A stretch of 64,000 bases of DNA from Pseudobdellovibrionaceae bacterium. GTDB lineage: Bacteria; Bdellovibrionota; Bdellovibrionia; Bdellovibrionales; UBA1609. Position numbers and translations under genes: made by a program. The notes under the pieces are model-generated. The model saw only the letters and a list, made by a program, of their open reading frames with translations. It did not search any database and was not told where the DNA came from. Below, piece after piece: positions 41,362 to 51,200 of the stretch (the first letter of the stretch is position 1; the number at the start of each line of letters is the position of its first letter). The stretch is from contig CANEZP010000002.1 of assembly GCA_947444305.1 (NCBI GenBank), positions 62,001 to 126,000 of the forward strand, given 5' to 3'.

Positions 41362-41856
41362 CTATTGCGCGACGACGATTTCGGCGAGCTCGAGATGAAC
41401 GCGGACCATCTCGCAGGCCTGCGCTTGACCTTGAGGGGTCGTGCAACCTTTGAACACGAAATCTAGGTTGGCGACTTGATCGGGCTTTTGCACCGACATC
41501 GTGTGCTCGATTGAAGCGGGCGCGAAGGTGTAGGCACTTTGGCGAACGGCGAAGGTTTGATCCTGACGCTCGAGCGTCATCCACAATGTTTCACCCTGGT
41601 AAAGATCTAACGTCCCGTTGCTGGTGAGCACTACGCGATCGATTGTAAACAAAGTGAGTATATCGCGCGAGATTTCCGGATACTGGACGCGAATTTCTTC
41701 AGAAGCCTTTTGGCTGTTTTCGGAAGTGATTACGCGCTCACCAACCGACGAGCTGACTAAGGTATCACCGCTTGGAACGAGCGGAGTTGCCGTGTCGGCC
41801 GATGCCATGCTGAGAGCGAAAAACGGACTTAACGTGAACGCGAGTAGTGCTTTCAT
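41362..41856 (-). CDS. Secreted protein of unknown function
   Basis: A 164-residue exported protein (signal peptide ending near MASADT). It is strand-rich, with two cysteines near the end (KGCTTPQG and QACEMV) that may be paired. No family is recognised. A clear terminator follows it. Confidence 0.65.
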   Translation of the reverse strand: MKALLAFTLSPFFALSMASADTATPLVPSGDTLVSSSVGERVITSENSQKASEEIRVQYPEISRDILTLFTIDRVVLTSNGTLDLYQGETLWMTLERQDQTFAVRQSAYTFAPASIEHTMSVQKPDQVANLDFVFKGCTTPQGQAQACEMVRVHLELAEIVVAQ

Positions 41857-41982
41857 AAATGATGTCCCTCCATGTTTGGACTAAGTTGCTGACGGGTTAA
41901 CGTTGAGCAAGTCGCGTGCCGCGGGCAGCATCAAATAAGAATGATTTGTAGGTGAGATAAGAAAATTTGGGAGTAGAAAACG

Positions 41983-42028
41983 GGGCGCGTGAGGCAGCTT
42001 GCCTCCGTTCTGTCAGAACCTCGCGCCC
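41983..42028. other. Compact three-way-junction fold downstream of slyD
   Basis: An outer 7-base-pair stem, GGGCGCG/CGCGCCC (41983-41989 and 42022-42028), encloses two hairpins: GAGGCA/TGCCTC (41991-42005) and GTTCT/AGAAC (42007-42019). On the minus strand it is followed by CGTTTTCT, so it may serve as the slyD terminator. Confidence 0.5.
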
Positions 42029-42053
42029 GGGTGCTTATATAAATCGCAGGACT

Positions 42054-42539
42054 TTAGCCGTGGTGGTGGCCGCCCGGGCCGTGGACGTGACCGTGCTCGA
42101 GCTCTTCTTCGGTAGCTTTACGAACGTCGGTGATTTCGATTTCAAAGTTCAGAGTTTTGCCGGCCATTTCGGAATTGCCGTCAACCGTGACCTCGTCGCC
42201 TTTGATGCCCGTGATCGTCAAGATCATCGGACCGCCTTGCGAGTTCACTTGAAATTGCATCCCGACTTTTAGCGTGGGCGCGCCTTGGAACTGCGCTTTG
42301 GGAATCGTTTGGACCAAACGCTCATCGCGCTCGCCGTAACCTTTTTCGGGCGGCAGCGAAACTTTGAATTTATCGCCGGTGGCTTTGCCCATCAAAGCTT
42401 CTTCAAGTCCGGGCACGATGTTTCCCGCGCCTTGCAAGAAAGTCAGCGGCGCGCGGCCGGCGCTTGAGTCGACGGTCTCACCTTTGTCGTCCGTAAGGGT
42501 GTAGTGCATGCTGACGACGGTTTCATTAGCGATATTCAT
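42054..42539 (-). CDS. slyD: SlyD-type FKBP peptidyl-prolyl isomerase
   Basis: A 161-residue FKBP with the inserted chaperone (IF) domain (about 70-125). GETVDSSAGRAPLTFLQG, NIVPGLEEALMG and PPEKGYGERD match SlyD. The His-rich tail HGHVHGPGGHHH is a shortened metal-binding end like that of E. coli SlyD, suggesting nickel or zinc handling. GAGAGG precedes the ATG. Confidence 0.92.
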   Translation of the reverse strand: MNIANETVVSMHYTLTDDKGETVDSSAGRAPLTFLQGAGNIVPGLEEALMGKATGDKFKVSLPPEKGYGERDERLVQTIPKAQFQGAPTLKVGMQFQVNSQGGPMILTITGIKGDEVTVDGNSEMAGKTLNFEIEITDVRKATEEELEHGHVHGPGGHHHG

Positions 42540-42614
42540 GGGGACCTCTCAATCCAATAATGGGAAGCGTTAAAGGGGGCCAACTTCGCATTAATTATTT
42601 ACGGAAGCAACGGT

Positions 42615-43052
42615 CTATTTGCCCGTGAGGCGCGCTTTGAAGGTGGGGTAGTCGTTATAGAGGGGCGCGATCTCGGCTTTGAACTTATCTTGCGCGATGA
42701 GTGCGAGAATTTCACGGTGGCACCGTTCACCCAAAGCGCACTGGCAGATAAAGTAGACGTCTTGTTTGCGGCTAATGTCGGTGATCCGGCGGAGCGATTC
42801 GATAGCGCCGGGCTCGAGCGTGAAGCGCGCCTCGTAATCGGTCCGTTTGAAAGCCTCTTCGTGACCGACGGTTTCTTCGAGATCTTTCCATTCACGGAAC
42901 AGCTCGCGATCGGGCGCGAGATGGGTCCGGTACTCGTCCATCAGGTTTTTCTTCAGACCACGCGGGAAGAACGCCATCGCGACGACGATGTAGCCTTGCG
43001 CGCGCGTAAGTTCGCCCGAGCGGAGCTGCTCGAGCGAGCCTTGCTTCAGCAT
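42615..43052 (-). CDS. DUF488-family protein
   Basis: A 145-residue cytosolic protein. The C-terminal segment CQCALGERCHREIL is the Cys/His motif of the DUF488 family, and the FPRGLKK and TDYEARFTL regions also fit. Function is unknown. It overlaps the 3' end of recQ by 7 bases, so it is probably expressed with recQ. Confidence 0.78.
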   Translation of the reverse strand: MLKQGSLEQLRSGELTRAQGYIVVAMAFFPRGLKKNLMDEYRTHLAPDRELFREWKDLEETVGHEEAFKRTDYEARFTLEPGAIESLRRITDISRKQDVYFICQCALGERCHREILALIAQDKFKAEIAPLYNDYPTFKARLTGK

Positions 43053-44593
43053 TGCCCTAGTTCCTTCAGCAGATCGCCGCCGAAGAGTTCAATTTTGGCG
43101 GGACCAAGCCCGTAGACTTTTTCAAGCTCTTCGAGCGACGCGGGATTACGGCTCGCAAGATCGCGTAAGGTCTTATCGCTGAAGATGATGAACGCGGGTA
43201 CGTCGCGCTCTTTCGCGAAACGCTTGCGCCAGTCGCGCAAGACGAGCGCGCGCGCTTCGGCCTCGGGGCTGTCGATCTGCATCGCGGGTTCGCGCGAAGA
43301 TTTTGGTTTGCGCAGGCGGGTCTTCCCCGCGGCGGCGGGACGGGCGGATTCGGCGGGCCTAATGATCTTCATTTGAGAGACCGGCGCGCAAATATCACAA
43401 TGTCCACAGTGATCGATGCGATCGGTGTCACGGAAATATGTCAGGATACCTTCGTGGCGACACTCGGCACTTTCGACGAATTGGGTGATCGCTTCGAGCG
43501 AGCGCCAGCGTTGGTTGATGATCGAGGCTTCGGCTTTTGCGCTCGTGATGAAGTAAGAATGAAGACCGCGGTCTTTTTTTGCGTAAAGCAGAAGACAAGT
43601 CGAAGGTTTGCCGTCACGGCCGGCGCGCCCCATCTCTTGGTAAAGAGATTCGATGTTCGCGGGCATCTGTACGTGCACGACTAAGCGCACGTCGGGGTAA
43701 TCGATACCCATGCCGAAAGCATTGGTCGCGACCATGATCCGAATTTCGCGGCGGTCTAATTTCTCTTGCACGAGTTTACGCTCGTTCGCGCCGAGGCCGG
43801 CGTGGTAATAGCCGACACGCTCAAATTCCGAACTGAGCGCGGAAGCAAGATCCTCGCAACCGTTGCGGGTTCCGCTATAAATTAAGATACGGCCTTCGGG
43901 ATTCTTGCGGATCGCTTCGCGCAGCAGTCCCAGCTTGATTCCTTCGTCGGCGCAAATCTCAACCTGGTAAAATAAATTAGGCCGGTAAAAACCGTAGACG
44001 TGACGTTCGGGCTTTTGGATCTTCAGCTGCTTTTCGATATCGCTGAGCACGCGCGGAGTTGCCGTCGCCGTGAGCGCCAAGATCGGAACTTCGGGTTTGA
44101 TCTCACGAAGCAAAGCCAATTTGCCGTAATCCTCGCGGAAGTCGTGACCCCACTGCGAAACGCAGTGGGCTTCATCAATCGCGAACAACACGACCTTTTG
44201 CGATTTTAACCATTCGGCGAAGTTCGCCGTTCGTGCGCGCTCGGGGCTAAGGTAAAGGATGAACGATCCGCCCTTGTTCAATTCACGGAACACTTCGCGC
44301 TTTTCGTCCTGCGTTTGTCCGGAATGCAGACATCCGGCCGGCAAACCTTGCGCACGTAAAAGCCGGACCTGGTCCTTCATCAGCGCGATGAGCGGTGAGA
44401 TCACGATCACTAAACCGTTGAAGTGCATGGCCGGTAATTGGTAGCACAACGATTTGCCGCCGCCCGTGGGCATGACGGCCAGCGTGTCGTGCTTCTTAAG
44501 AATAGACTCGAGGATGGGCAATTGGCCCTTACGGAATTCGGACAGTCCGAACCGAGTCTTAAGAATGTCGTGCAGCGGCAGATTTTGTTCCAT
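43046..44593 (-). CDS. recQ: ATP-dependent DNA helicase RecQ (short form)
   Basis: A 515-residue superfamily 2 helicase. Walker A is MPTGGGKSLCYQL, the DEAH box IDEAHCVSQWGHDFREDY, and helicase C-domain motifs include GRAGRDGKPS. The zinc cysteines are in AECRHEG and CGHCDIC. After the zinc region a short linker leads straight to a C-terminal HRDC-like domain (about 445-510), so the RQC winged helix seen in E. coli RecQ (609 residues) seems absent. Role: unwinding in recombination and repair. Confidence 0.92.
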   Translation of the reverse strand: MEQNLPLHDILKTRFGLSEFRKGQLPILESILKKHDTLAVMPTGGGKSLCYQLPAMHFNGLVIVISPLIALMKDQVRLLRAQGLPAGCLHSGQTQDEKREVFRELNKGGSFILYLSPERARTANFAEWLKSQKVVLFAIDEAHCVSQWGHDFREDYGKLALLREIKPEVPILALTATATPRVLSDIEKQLKIQKPERHVYGFYRPNLFYQVEICADEGIKLGLLREAIRKNPEGRILIYSGTRNGCEDLASALSSEFERVGYYHAGLGANERKLVQEKLDRREIRIMVATNAFGMGIDYPDVRLVVHVQMPANIESLYQEMGRAGRDGKPSTCLLLYAKKDRGLHSYFITSAKAEASIINQRWRSLEAITQFVESAECRHEGILTYFRDTDRIDHCGHCDICAPVSQMKIIRPAESARPAAAGKTRLRKPKSSREPAMQIDSPEAEARALVLRDWRKRFAKERDVPAFIIFSDKTLRDLASRNPASLEELEKVYGLGPAKIELFGGDLLKELGQC

Positions 44594-44677
44594 GATGCTC
44601 CCGGGATTAGAAGGCTTGGACCGGCGAAAAGCAAGTCCCTACGGTGGAACATTGCCTTCAAAATCCCTGCCGGATAT

Positions 44678-45493
44678 CTACCGGATTTGGGCGGTCGCGG
44701 TCGGGGTCGTGATCATCGTTGTTACGTTAATCCAGTCCGAAACCGAATTCACCTTTGCGTACACGCCGAACTTGCCGGGCTGCGCGCAACCTTCACCCCA
44801 GCTCACCACGCCGATGAGTTTACGCACGCCGGTCACCGGGTCCGCGGTCGTCAAGGGGCCACCGCTGTCGCCGTAGCATGAATCTTTGCCGCCCGCGGGT
44901 AAGCCCGCGCAAATCATGCGGTCCGTGATTAGGCCGGCGTAAGCTTTGTCACAAACATCTTTCGTGACGAGCGGAACTTCGACTTTCTGCAAGAGATCCG
45001 CCGAGCGCAGGGTTTGGAGCGACTGGCTCATCTCGCCCCAGCCCGCAACCATCGACATCATCTCGGCGGCGGGGCCGACGGGCACGGCGATCTCTTCGCC
45101 GTTCACCTCGATGGGCGGGTAGATGCTGTCCTGGTCGAGCTCGATCAGCGCGAAGTCGTAGTCGGTGGTTTGTTCATCGTAGAGCGGGTGACGAACGATA
45201 CGTTTTGGCCCACGCACCTCGGCCCCGGAAGTATTGTTCTGATCAATCAACCCGAGATAAACTTTATTTATATATCCACCTTCAACGCAGTGGGCGGCCG
45301 TCAGCACCCAGTTTTTACGAATCAACGACCCGCCACAGAAGTGACCCATGCCGCCCGCCTGAAGTGAAACGATGAAAGGGAACTCGCCCGCCGCCGCGTC
45401 ACTGCCGCCGACGATCATCGGTCGTAGGCCGGCCGAAGCATTAAAGGTGACGGTAGACAGAATCGTAAGCGCAAACTTCGTGAGCGTCTTCAT
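44678..45493 (-). CDS. Secreted trypsin-like serine protease
   Basis: A 271-residue S1-family protease with a signal peptide (to about ASAG). The activation-type N-terminus IVGG is at 27-30. The triad is His68 (TAAHC), Asp113 (DYDFALI) and Ser210 (GDSGGP). Asp204 in KDSCYGDSGG equals trypsin Asp189, predicting cleavage after Lys or Arg. ATG 45493 follows GGGGGAA. This contrasts with the other S1 protease in the window, which lacks that Asp. Confidence 0.92.
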   Translation of the reverse strand: MKTLTKFALTILSTVTFNASAGLRPMIVGGSDAAAGEFPFIVSLQAGGMGHFCGGSLIRKNWVLTAAHCVEGGYINKVYLGLIDQNNTSGAEVRGPKRIVRHPLYDEQTTDYDFALIELDQDSIYPPIEVNGEEIAVPVGPAAEMMSMVAGWGEMSQSLQTLRSADLLQKVEVPLVTKDVCDKAYAGLITDRMICAGLPAGGKDSCYGDSGGPLTTADPVTGVRKLIGVVSWGEGCAQPGKFGVYAKVNSVSDWINVTTMITTPTATAQIR

Positions 45494-45576
45494 GGAGTTC
45501 CCCCGTGGTGCAAACATTTTTCGTGTACTTATGTTTTATCCGGCGGGCTGGTTTTCCACACCGGCACCCCGAGAGA

Positions 45577-45594
45577 ACTGGACGTAAATCCAGT
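45577..45594. promoter_or_regulatory. Inverted repeat in the protease-TRL divergent gap
   Basis: ACTGGA-CGTAAA-TCCAGT is a perfect 6-base-arm inverted repeat, 84 bases from the protease start. It is a possible operator; the support is only the symmetry. Confidence 0.25.
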
Positions 45595-45712
45595 GGGCGC
45601 AAGTCGTTGGGTGGTCGGGATTTTTCAGTCTTGTTCGGTGTAATGCTTGGAATGCCGTTAAATATTTGAGAGCCTTATATCGTCAACGTTAACATTAACA
45701 CGAGGATACAAC

Positions 45713-46060
45713 GTGATTAAGTCAGCTGTGCGAGTAAGCGTTTTAGGTTTGGTTGCAACTTACGTTATGGGTTGCGCTTCGGCGATGTCACCCGTTACCG
45801 GTGCTTGGTACACCGACGTAAAAGGCCCGATGGGCGTTACGGATGCTTACGGCGGCACCGCCACCGGTGAAGCTTGCGCTTCGACCATTCTTGGTTTGAT
45901 CGCGACGGGCGATGCCTCGATCGACACCGCGAAGAAAAACGGCGGCGTGGCTCAAGTCACCGCGGTTGATCACCACTCAACTTCATTCCTCGGCATTACC
46001 GCTAAATTCTGCACGGTTGTTTACGGTAAAAAAGGCGCTTCGGGCTCCGCTAAAATGTAG
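45713..46060 (+). CDS. TRL-like small lipoprotein
   Basis: A 115-residue lipoprotein: VMGC gives the lipidated Cys at 21. The mature part (WYTDVKGP, GTATGEACASTILGLIATGDASIDTAKKNGG, VDHHSTSFLGI, CTVVYGK) matches the TRL-like family of small envelope lipoproteins of unknown role. A GTG start is used; GAGG lies seven bases upstream. A T-rich terminator follows. Confidence 0.85.
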   Translation: MIKSAVRVSVLGLVATYVMGCASAMSPVTGAWYTDVKGPMGVTDAYGGTATGEACASTILGLIATGDASIDTAKKNGGVAQVTAVDHHSTSFLGITAKFCTVVYGKKGASGSAKM

Positions 46061-46072
46061 TGTGTTTTTAGC

Positions 46073-46120
46073 CGCGCTTACCGTTCGGTGGGCGCGCGCT
46101 TGATTTTCTTTCTTCTTTTC
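46073..46120 (+). terminator. Probable terminator of the TRL-like gene
   Basis: CGCGCTTACCG pairs with CGGTGGGCGCG (two G-U pairs) around a short loop, and a T-rich stretch (TTTTCTTTCTTCTTTT) begins a few bases later. Confidence 0.55.
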
Positions 46121-46499
46121 TCCATCTAAAAATTCAACGACTCCAACTTAAGACGCTGCTTCGCAGCCCTTGCTCTATCGTATCGAATGAGCAAGACGGT
46201 ACGTTTAGGGGCCGGGCGACATCTTAGCTTACTCGATAACTCGGTGTTTAAATTCTGGAAAAGAGACGGTGCGTAATTTTAGGCTTCGAGGCGCAGATCT
46301 TCTTTTGCGGAGATGATCCGTCCTTGTGAGTGCGGTCTTTCCGCCTTCCGGGCGGAAAGAATTAAAAATATTAATAATTTATTATTTTAGGTTTTAGGAA
46401 AGGCCATATAAACACGTCCAATTTACAACGCAGAGTTTCCTGTCTGGACAGGAAAAGGTGCGTCACTCATTCACGTGAACCGATCCGCACGTGAACCGA
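46121..46499. other. Structured gene-free gap between convergent genes
   Basis: No coding region is visible. The stretch holds at least four perfect hairpins: GCTGC/GCAGC (46155-46167), CTTGCTC/GAGCAAG (46169-46195), CTTTCCGCC/GGCGGAAAG (46337-46359) and TTTCCTGTC/GACAGGAAA (46436-46455). An A/T-rich block lies at about 46361-46400, and CACGTGAACCGATC is repeated directly at 46472 and 46488. The flanking genes converge, so no promoter is needed here. A small RNA is possible. Confidence 0.45.
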
Positions 46500-47249
46500 T
46501 CAGCTCAGCAGCAAGCGCAGAATCAACAACGATGAGACGATCAACAACGCGAAGCGGGCGAAGACCGTCGCGTTTTTCATCGCATAGCTCGCGCCCGTGG
46601 CGGCGCCGGCGGCCATGCCCAAGGCGACCGTTAGGCCGGTGGGCCACACGACTTGTCCCGCGGACGCAAAGGTGACGAGCGCGACCGAGGCGGAAGTGAA
46701 GTTTGCGATTTTGGCCGTCGCCATCGAGGTGAGTAGCGGCATGCGCGCCAGCACGAACAGCGACAAGAACATTAACGTTCCTCCGCCTGGCCCGGCGATC
46801 CCGTCGTAGAATCCGCAGCCCAGCCCCGCCACGTACAGACCGCGCAAGTTAGGCCGCGAGTGATCACCGCGCATGGATTGTTTAATCCACATTTCACGGC
46901 GGAAGACGATCCACAACACGACCGGTGCCATCGCGGCGATCAACCATTTGTACACCTCGGGCGAAACGAAACGCGAACACCACGCGCCCACTACTGCGCC
47001 GAGGCCGACCATGAAAGCGAACGTCCAATTTCCTTTCAACGTGACATGACCGCCGCGGCGATAAACGTACAAAGCGACCGCCGTCGACACGCAGCCGACG
47101 ATCTTGTTTGTCCCGATGGCGACCGCGCCGGGTTCGAGCATGATCGAGAAAACGGGGACGGTGATGAGGCCTCCGCCACCCGCGATCGAATCGACGAAGC
47201 CCGCGAATACCCCGAGCAACACCAAGAAGATCGTGGTGAGCGTATCCAC
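46500..47249 (-). CDS. TSUP (TauE/SafE-type) membrane permease
   Basis: A 249-residue protein with seven or eight membrane helices. The duplicated family signature appears as GFVDSIAGGGGLITVP and GFYDGIAGPGGGT. TSUP proteins move sulfite, sulfonates, sulfoacetate or other organosulfur anions; the substrate cannot be read here. It ends within the second copy of a 14-base direct repeat, 4 bases downstream of the HIT gene. Confidence 0.9.
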   Translation of the reverse strand: MDTLTTIFLVLLGVFAGFVDSIAGGGGLITVPVFSIMLEPGAVAIGTNKIVGCVSTAVALYVYRRGGHVTLKGNWTFAFMVGLGAVVGAWCSRFVSPEVYKWLIAAMAPVVLWIVFRREMWIKQSMRGDHSRPNLRGLYVAGLGCGFYDGIAGPGGGTLMFLSLFVLARMPLLTSMATAKIANFTSASVALVTFASAGQVVWPTGLTVALGMAAGAATGASYAMKNATVFARFALLIVSSLLILRLLLS

Positions 47250-47253
47250 CGAT

Positions 47254-47697
47254 TTAAACGTACTTTTTTAAATATTCGCGGACCTGAAGAATCCACTCGC
47301 CGTCAAACTCCGGCGAGAAAACGCGGCCCGCGGACCAATCGTAGGCCTGACGCGGAGTTTGCACGCCGAGGCCCTGCGCCTCATCGGCAAAGCGCGGCAC
47401 GATGTGCGTGTGCAAGGCAGGATCTTGATTGCCCCAGGTTTCGTAATTGATGCGGATCGCGCCGCGCACTTTCAGCAAAGCGTCACCGACGCGCCCCATG
47501 TCGATCGCGTATTGCGCACGTGCTTCTTCGCTCAAGGCGTTGAAGTCGGCCGCGACGGGATCGGCCATGAGGACGCAGTAGCCTTGCAGCGGCTGCGTGT
47601 CACCGGCGATGACCCACCCGGACTTTAATTTAATAATCGCCGAGGGCAGCTGGCCCGCTTCGCAACTTCGAATTTTTTTATGAATCCCGGTGGGCAT
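47254..47697 (-). CDS. HIT-domain nucleotide hydrolase-like protein
   Basis: A 147-residue HIT protein. The motif ALHTHIVPRF holds the first two histidines of HxHxHxx, including the middle nucleophile; the third is Val. QPLQGYCVLMADP matches the N-terminal HIT region. It is probably a hydrolase of dinucleoside polyphosphates or AMP conjugates. No clear ribosome binding site precedes ATG 47697, which overlaps a possible upstream start of the divergent gene. Confidence 0.8.
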   Translation of the reverse strand: MPTGIHKKIRSCEAGQLPSAIIKLKSGWVIAGDTQPLQGYCVLMADPVAADFNALSEEARAQYAIDMGRVGDALLKVRGAIRINYETWGNQDPALHTHIVPRFADEAQGLGVQTPRQAYDWSAGRVFSPEFDGEWILQVREYLKKYV

Positions 47698-47727
47698 GCG
47701 GGATTTTTACTGGCAAACTCCCTGGCT

Positions 47728-48162
47728 GTGAAGAAAAAGTTTTGGTCCGACGGAATCAAATTTCAATGTCAGGGTTCAGGAAATTGCTGCGTCAGCCGCG
47801 GCGGCTACGGTTACGTCTACGTAACCAAGAGTGACCGCAAGGCGATGGCCAAGCAACTCGGCTTAACCACGCTCAGCTTCACCGCGAAATACTGCGATCA
47901 AGAAGCGGGAATTTGGAAACTAAAGAACGGGCCTACCGACGATTGCGTCTTTTTAGAAAACAAACGATGCGGCGTTTACCAGGGCCGGCCCACTCAGTGC
48001 CGCACGTGGCCCTTTTGGCCCGAAGTACTTAACGCCAAAACATGGACGGGCGAAGTCGCCGCCTTTTGCCCCGGCGTGGGCAAGGGCAAAGTATGGACCG
48101 CCCGCGAAGTCGAAGAACAACTCAACGATCAAATCAAAAGCGAAGACGCTTACGGTTCCTGA
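47728..48162 (+). CDS. YkgJ-family cysteine-cluster protein
   Basis: A 144-residue protein. IKFQCQGSGNCCVSRGGYG, DDCVFLENKRCGVYQGRPTQCRTWPFWP and FCPGVG carry the eight or so cysteines of the YkgJ/CxxCxxCC zinc- or iron-binding family, whose function is unknown. I prefer the GTG at 47728 because homologues begin close to the first Cys. An ATG at 47680 is also open but overlaps the HIT start. The stop codon abuts a dispersed repeat. Confidence 0.82.
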   Translation: MKKKFWSDGIKFQCQGSGNCCVSRGGYGYVYVTKSDRKAMAKQLGLTTLSFTAKYCDQEAGIWKLKNGPTDDCVFLENKRCGVYQGRPTQCRTWPFWPEVLNAKTWTGEVAAFCPGVGKGKVWTAREVEEQLNDQIKSEDAYGS

Positions 48163-48217
48163 AGGCGCTCCCCACTCCTGGGAGTGGGGAGTACTTCCAG
48201 CAGTGGGGGGCGCCCCC
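48161..48217. repeat. Inverted copy of the GC-rich dispersed repeat
   Basis: The reverse complement starts GGCGCCCCCCACTGCTGGA and continues with CCCCACTCCCAG, nearly the same as 20117-20153. It contains a perfect 11-base-pair hairpin, CTCCCCACTCC/GGAGTGGGGAG (48168-48191). Like the first copy, it begins at the stop codon of the preceding gene. Confidence 0.85.
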
Positions 48218-48237
48218 GGAAAACGCGGGAGGCAATC

Positions 48238-51200
48238 ATGAGTCAGGGATATTTCCGTTTTCCGGCCGTTCACGGCAATAAGGTGGCGTTCACGAGTGAG
48301 GATGATCTTTGGGAGGTGCCGCTCACCGGCGGAGTCGCGCGAAGACTCACTTCGGGGCGCGGAACTTTTTCGCGACCGTCTTATTCGCCCGACGGTAAGT
48401 GGCTGGCGTTTTCTTCGGCCGAGGAAGGACACCTCGAAATTTTCGTGATGCCCGCCGCGGGCGGGGAGATTAAGCGACTCACTTACCTCGGCGCGCAGTC
48501 GGCGGTTGCGGGTTGGCAAGATGAGCGAACCATTTTATTCGCGTCGACCGCGTTCGAAGCGCAACGCGCGCCGGGATCTTGCCGCATCACGATCGACGGC
48601 GGTATGCCGGAAGCATTGAATCTCGGGCCCGCGATGAACCTGGCTTTGAATCCCAAGGGCGGCGTGGTTCTCGAACGCAATTCGCTACGCTCAGATCCCG
48701 CGCACTGGAAACGTTACCGCGGCGGCACGGCCGGCAAATTGTGGTACGCCGAAACGCTGGATTCCGAATTCCGCCCGCTCATTCAATTGAACGGAAATCT
48801 CGCGCGCCCCATGTGGGTCGGCGACAGGGTTTATTTTGTTTCGGATCACGAGGGTCTCGCCAATCTTTATTCGTGCGACAAGAACGGCGAGGGTCTTACG
48901 CGCGAGACGACGCACAAAGAATTCTACGTGCGCAATCCATCCTCCGACGGCAAAACGATCGTGTACCACGCCGGCGCGAAACTTTATTCGTTCGATCCCG
49001 CAACCAAAAAAGGCGGAGAAATCCCGGTCGAATACTTAAGCCAACGCACGCAGCGCCAACGCCGTTACGTCAGCAGCACTAAAAATCTTGAATCCGCGGC
49101 GCTTTGTCCCGAAGGTGAAGTCAGCGTGCTGACCGTGCGCGGACAATTGCATTTCATGCGCAACTGGGACGGTCCGGTCGGCACCCGCCGCGAAACCGGC
49201 ACGCGTTTTCGCCTTGGGCAATTTCTAGCCGACGGCAAACGTATCGCCGCCGTGACCGATAAAGAGAACGGCGATGAAAGTCTCGAGATCTTCGACACCG
49301 GCGATTTTTCGCACCGGCAGATGGAAAATAAAGAGTGGGGTCGCTTCACCGAGATGACCGTTTCGCCTAAGGGCGCGATGGTTGCCTTCGCCAATCACCG
49401 GAGTGAACTTTGGCTCGCCGATGCCGATGAAAAAACAAGTATGCGCATCGCACGCAATCAGCATAAACCGATTTCTCAATTTAACTTTTCGCCCGACGGC
49501 AGGTGGCTAGCGTTTTCCGAAAGTCTAGCCTGGAACCGCAGCCGCATTTGCATTGCCGACACCAAAACCGGCGAGGTTAAACCGGTCACGGTACCGCTGT
49601 TCGAAGACTATTGCCCGAGCTTCGATCCGGCCGGCAAACATTTGTACTTCCTCGCGCAGCGCGAACTGAATCCCGTGTACGACGGTCTGCAGTTTGAGTT
49701 GTCGTTCCCGAAGAGCATCATCGCGTGTGTACTCACGCTCGAAAAATCCACGGTTTCACCTTTTCTCGAAACCGCCGGCGACGGTGCCGGCGAAAAGGAC
49801 AAAGACAAAGAAAAGGAAAAGGATAAGGACAAAAAGGATCTTGAAGTCCGCATCGACTTCGACCAGATCGAGGAACGAGTTCTTTCGTTCCCGATCGCCG
49901 AAGGTAAGTTCACTAAAATTGCCGGCCTCAAAGGCAAAGTGATGTTGCTAAACCATCCGGTCGAAGGCGCGGCCGGGCACGAGTGGATGGGCAAAACTCC
50001 GCCGGCGAAAGCGGAAATTACCGTTTACGATTTCAAAACCCAAAAAGCAGATTCGTATTTAAAAGGCGTGACCGACTTCACGCTGTCGCACGACACCTCG
50101 AAGGTTATGGTCCGCATCGGGCAAAAACTTCGAGTGTTGAAGACCGCCGACAAGCCCGACGAAGGCAAAGAGCCGTCTTCGCGCAAAAGCGGTTGGCTTG
50201 ATCTCGACCGCGTGAAGACGCTAATCGAACCGGCGGGCGAATACCGGCAAATGATTCACGAAGTGTGGCGCTTGCAGCGCGATCATTTTTGGCGCGAAGA
50301 TATGTCGAAGATCAATTGGCCCGCGGTTTTGAAACGCTACCTCCCGTTGGTCGATCTCGTGAACACGCGCTCGGAATTCGGCGATCTCGTGTGGGAGCTA
50401 CAAGGCGAGCTCGGCACTTCGCACGCCTACGACATGGGCGGCGATTACCGCCGTGAGCCGAGTTATCCCGTCGGCATGCTCGGTGCGGACTTTGCCTACG
50501 ACGAAAAACACGACGGCTACCGCATCGAGAAAATCCTGCGCGGGGATTCGTGGAAGCTAAGTGAGGCCAGCCCCTTGCGCGCGCCCGGCGTTTTGCTCGA
50601 GCCCGGTGACGTGATCGTCGCGGTCAACGGTGTTCGCGTTAGCCGGCAAATCACGCCTTACCAATTACTCATGCACCAAGCGGGCAGCGAAGTGCGATTG
50701 ACCGCCGTCACCAAAACCGGTGAGACGCGGCAGCTCCGCGTACGCACGCTCGCGGCCGAGACTCCCGCACGTTACCGTGATTGGACCGAACGGAACCGCG
50801 AATACGTGAAGAAAGCGTCGGGCGGCCGGGTCGGCTACATTCACATTCCCGACATGGGGCCACGTGGTTTTGCGGAATTTCACCGCCACTTCTTGCGCGA
50901 TTATGATCAAGACGCCTTGATCGTCGACGTTCGCTACAACGGCGGCGGTCACGTCTCGTCTTTGCTGCTCGAAAAATTAATGCGCAAACGTTTCGGCGTG
51001 GATCAATCGCGTTGGTACGGCGCCTACCCGTTCCCCGGCGAATCTCCGGCGGGACCGATGGTTGCGTTGACGAACGAATACGCCGGATCCGACGGCGATA
51101 TCTTCTCGCACTCGTTCAAACTGAAAAAAGCGGGACCGCTGATCGGTAAGCGCACCTGGGGCGGCGTGATCGGGATTAACCCCACGCACCGTTTGGTCGA

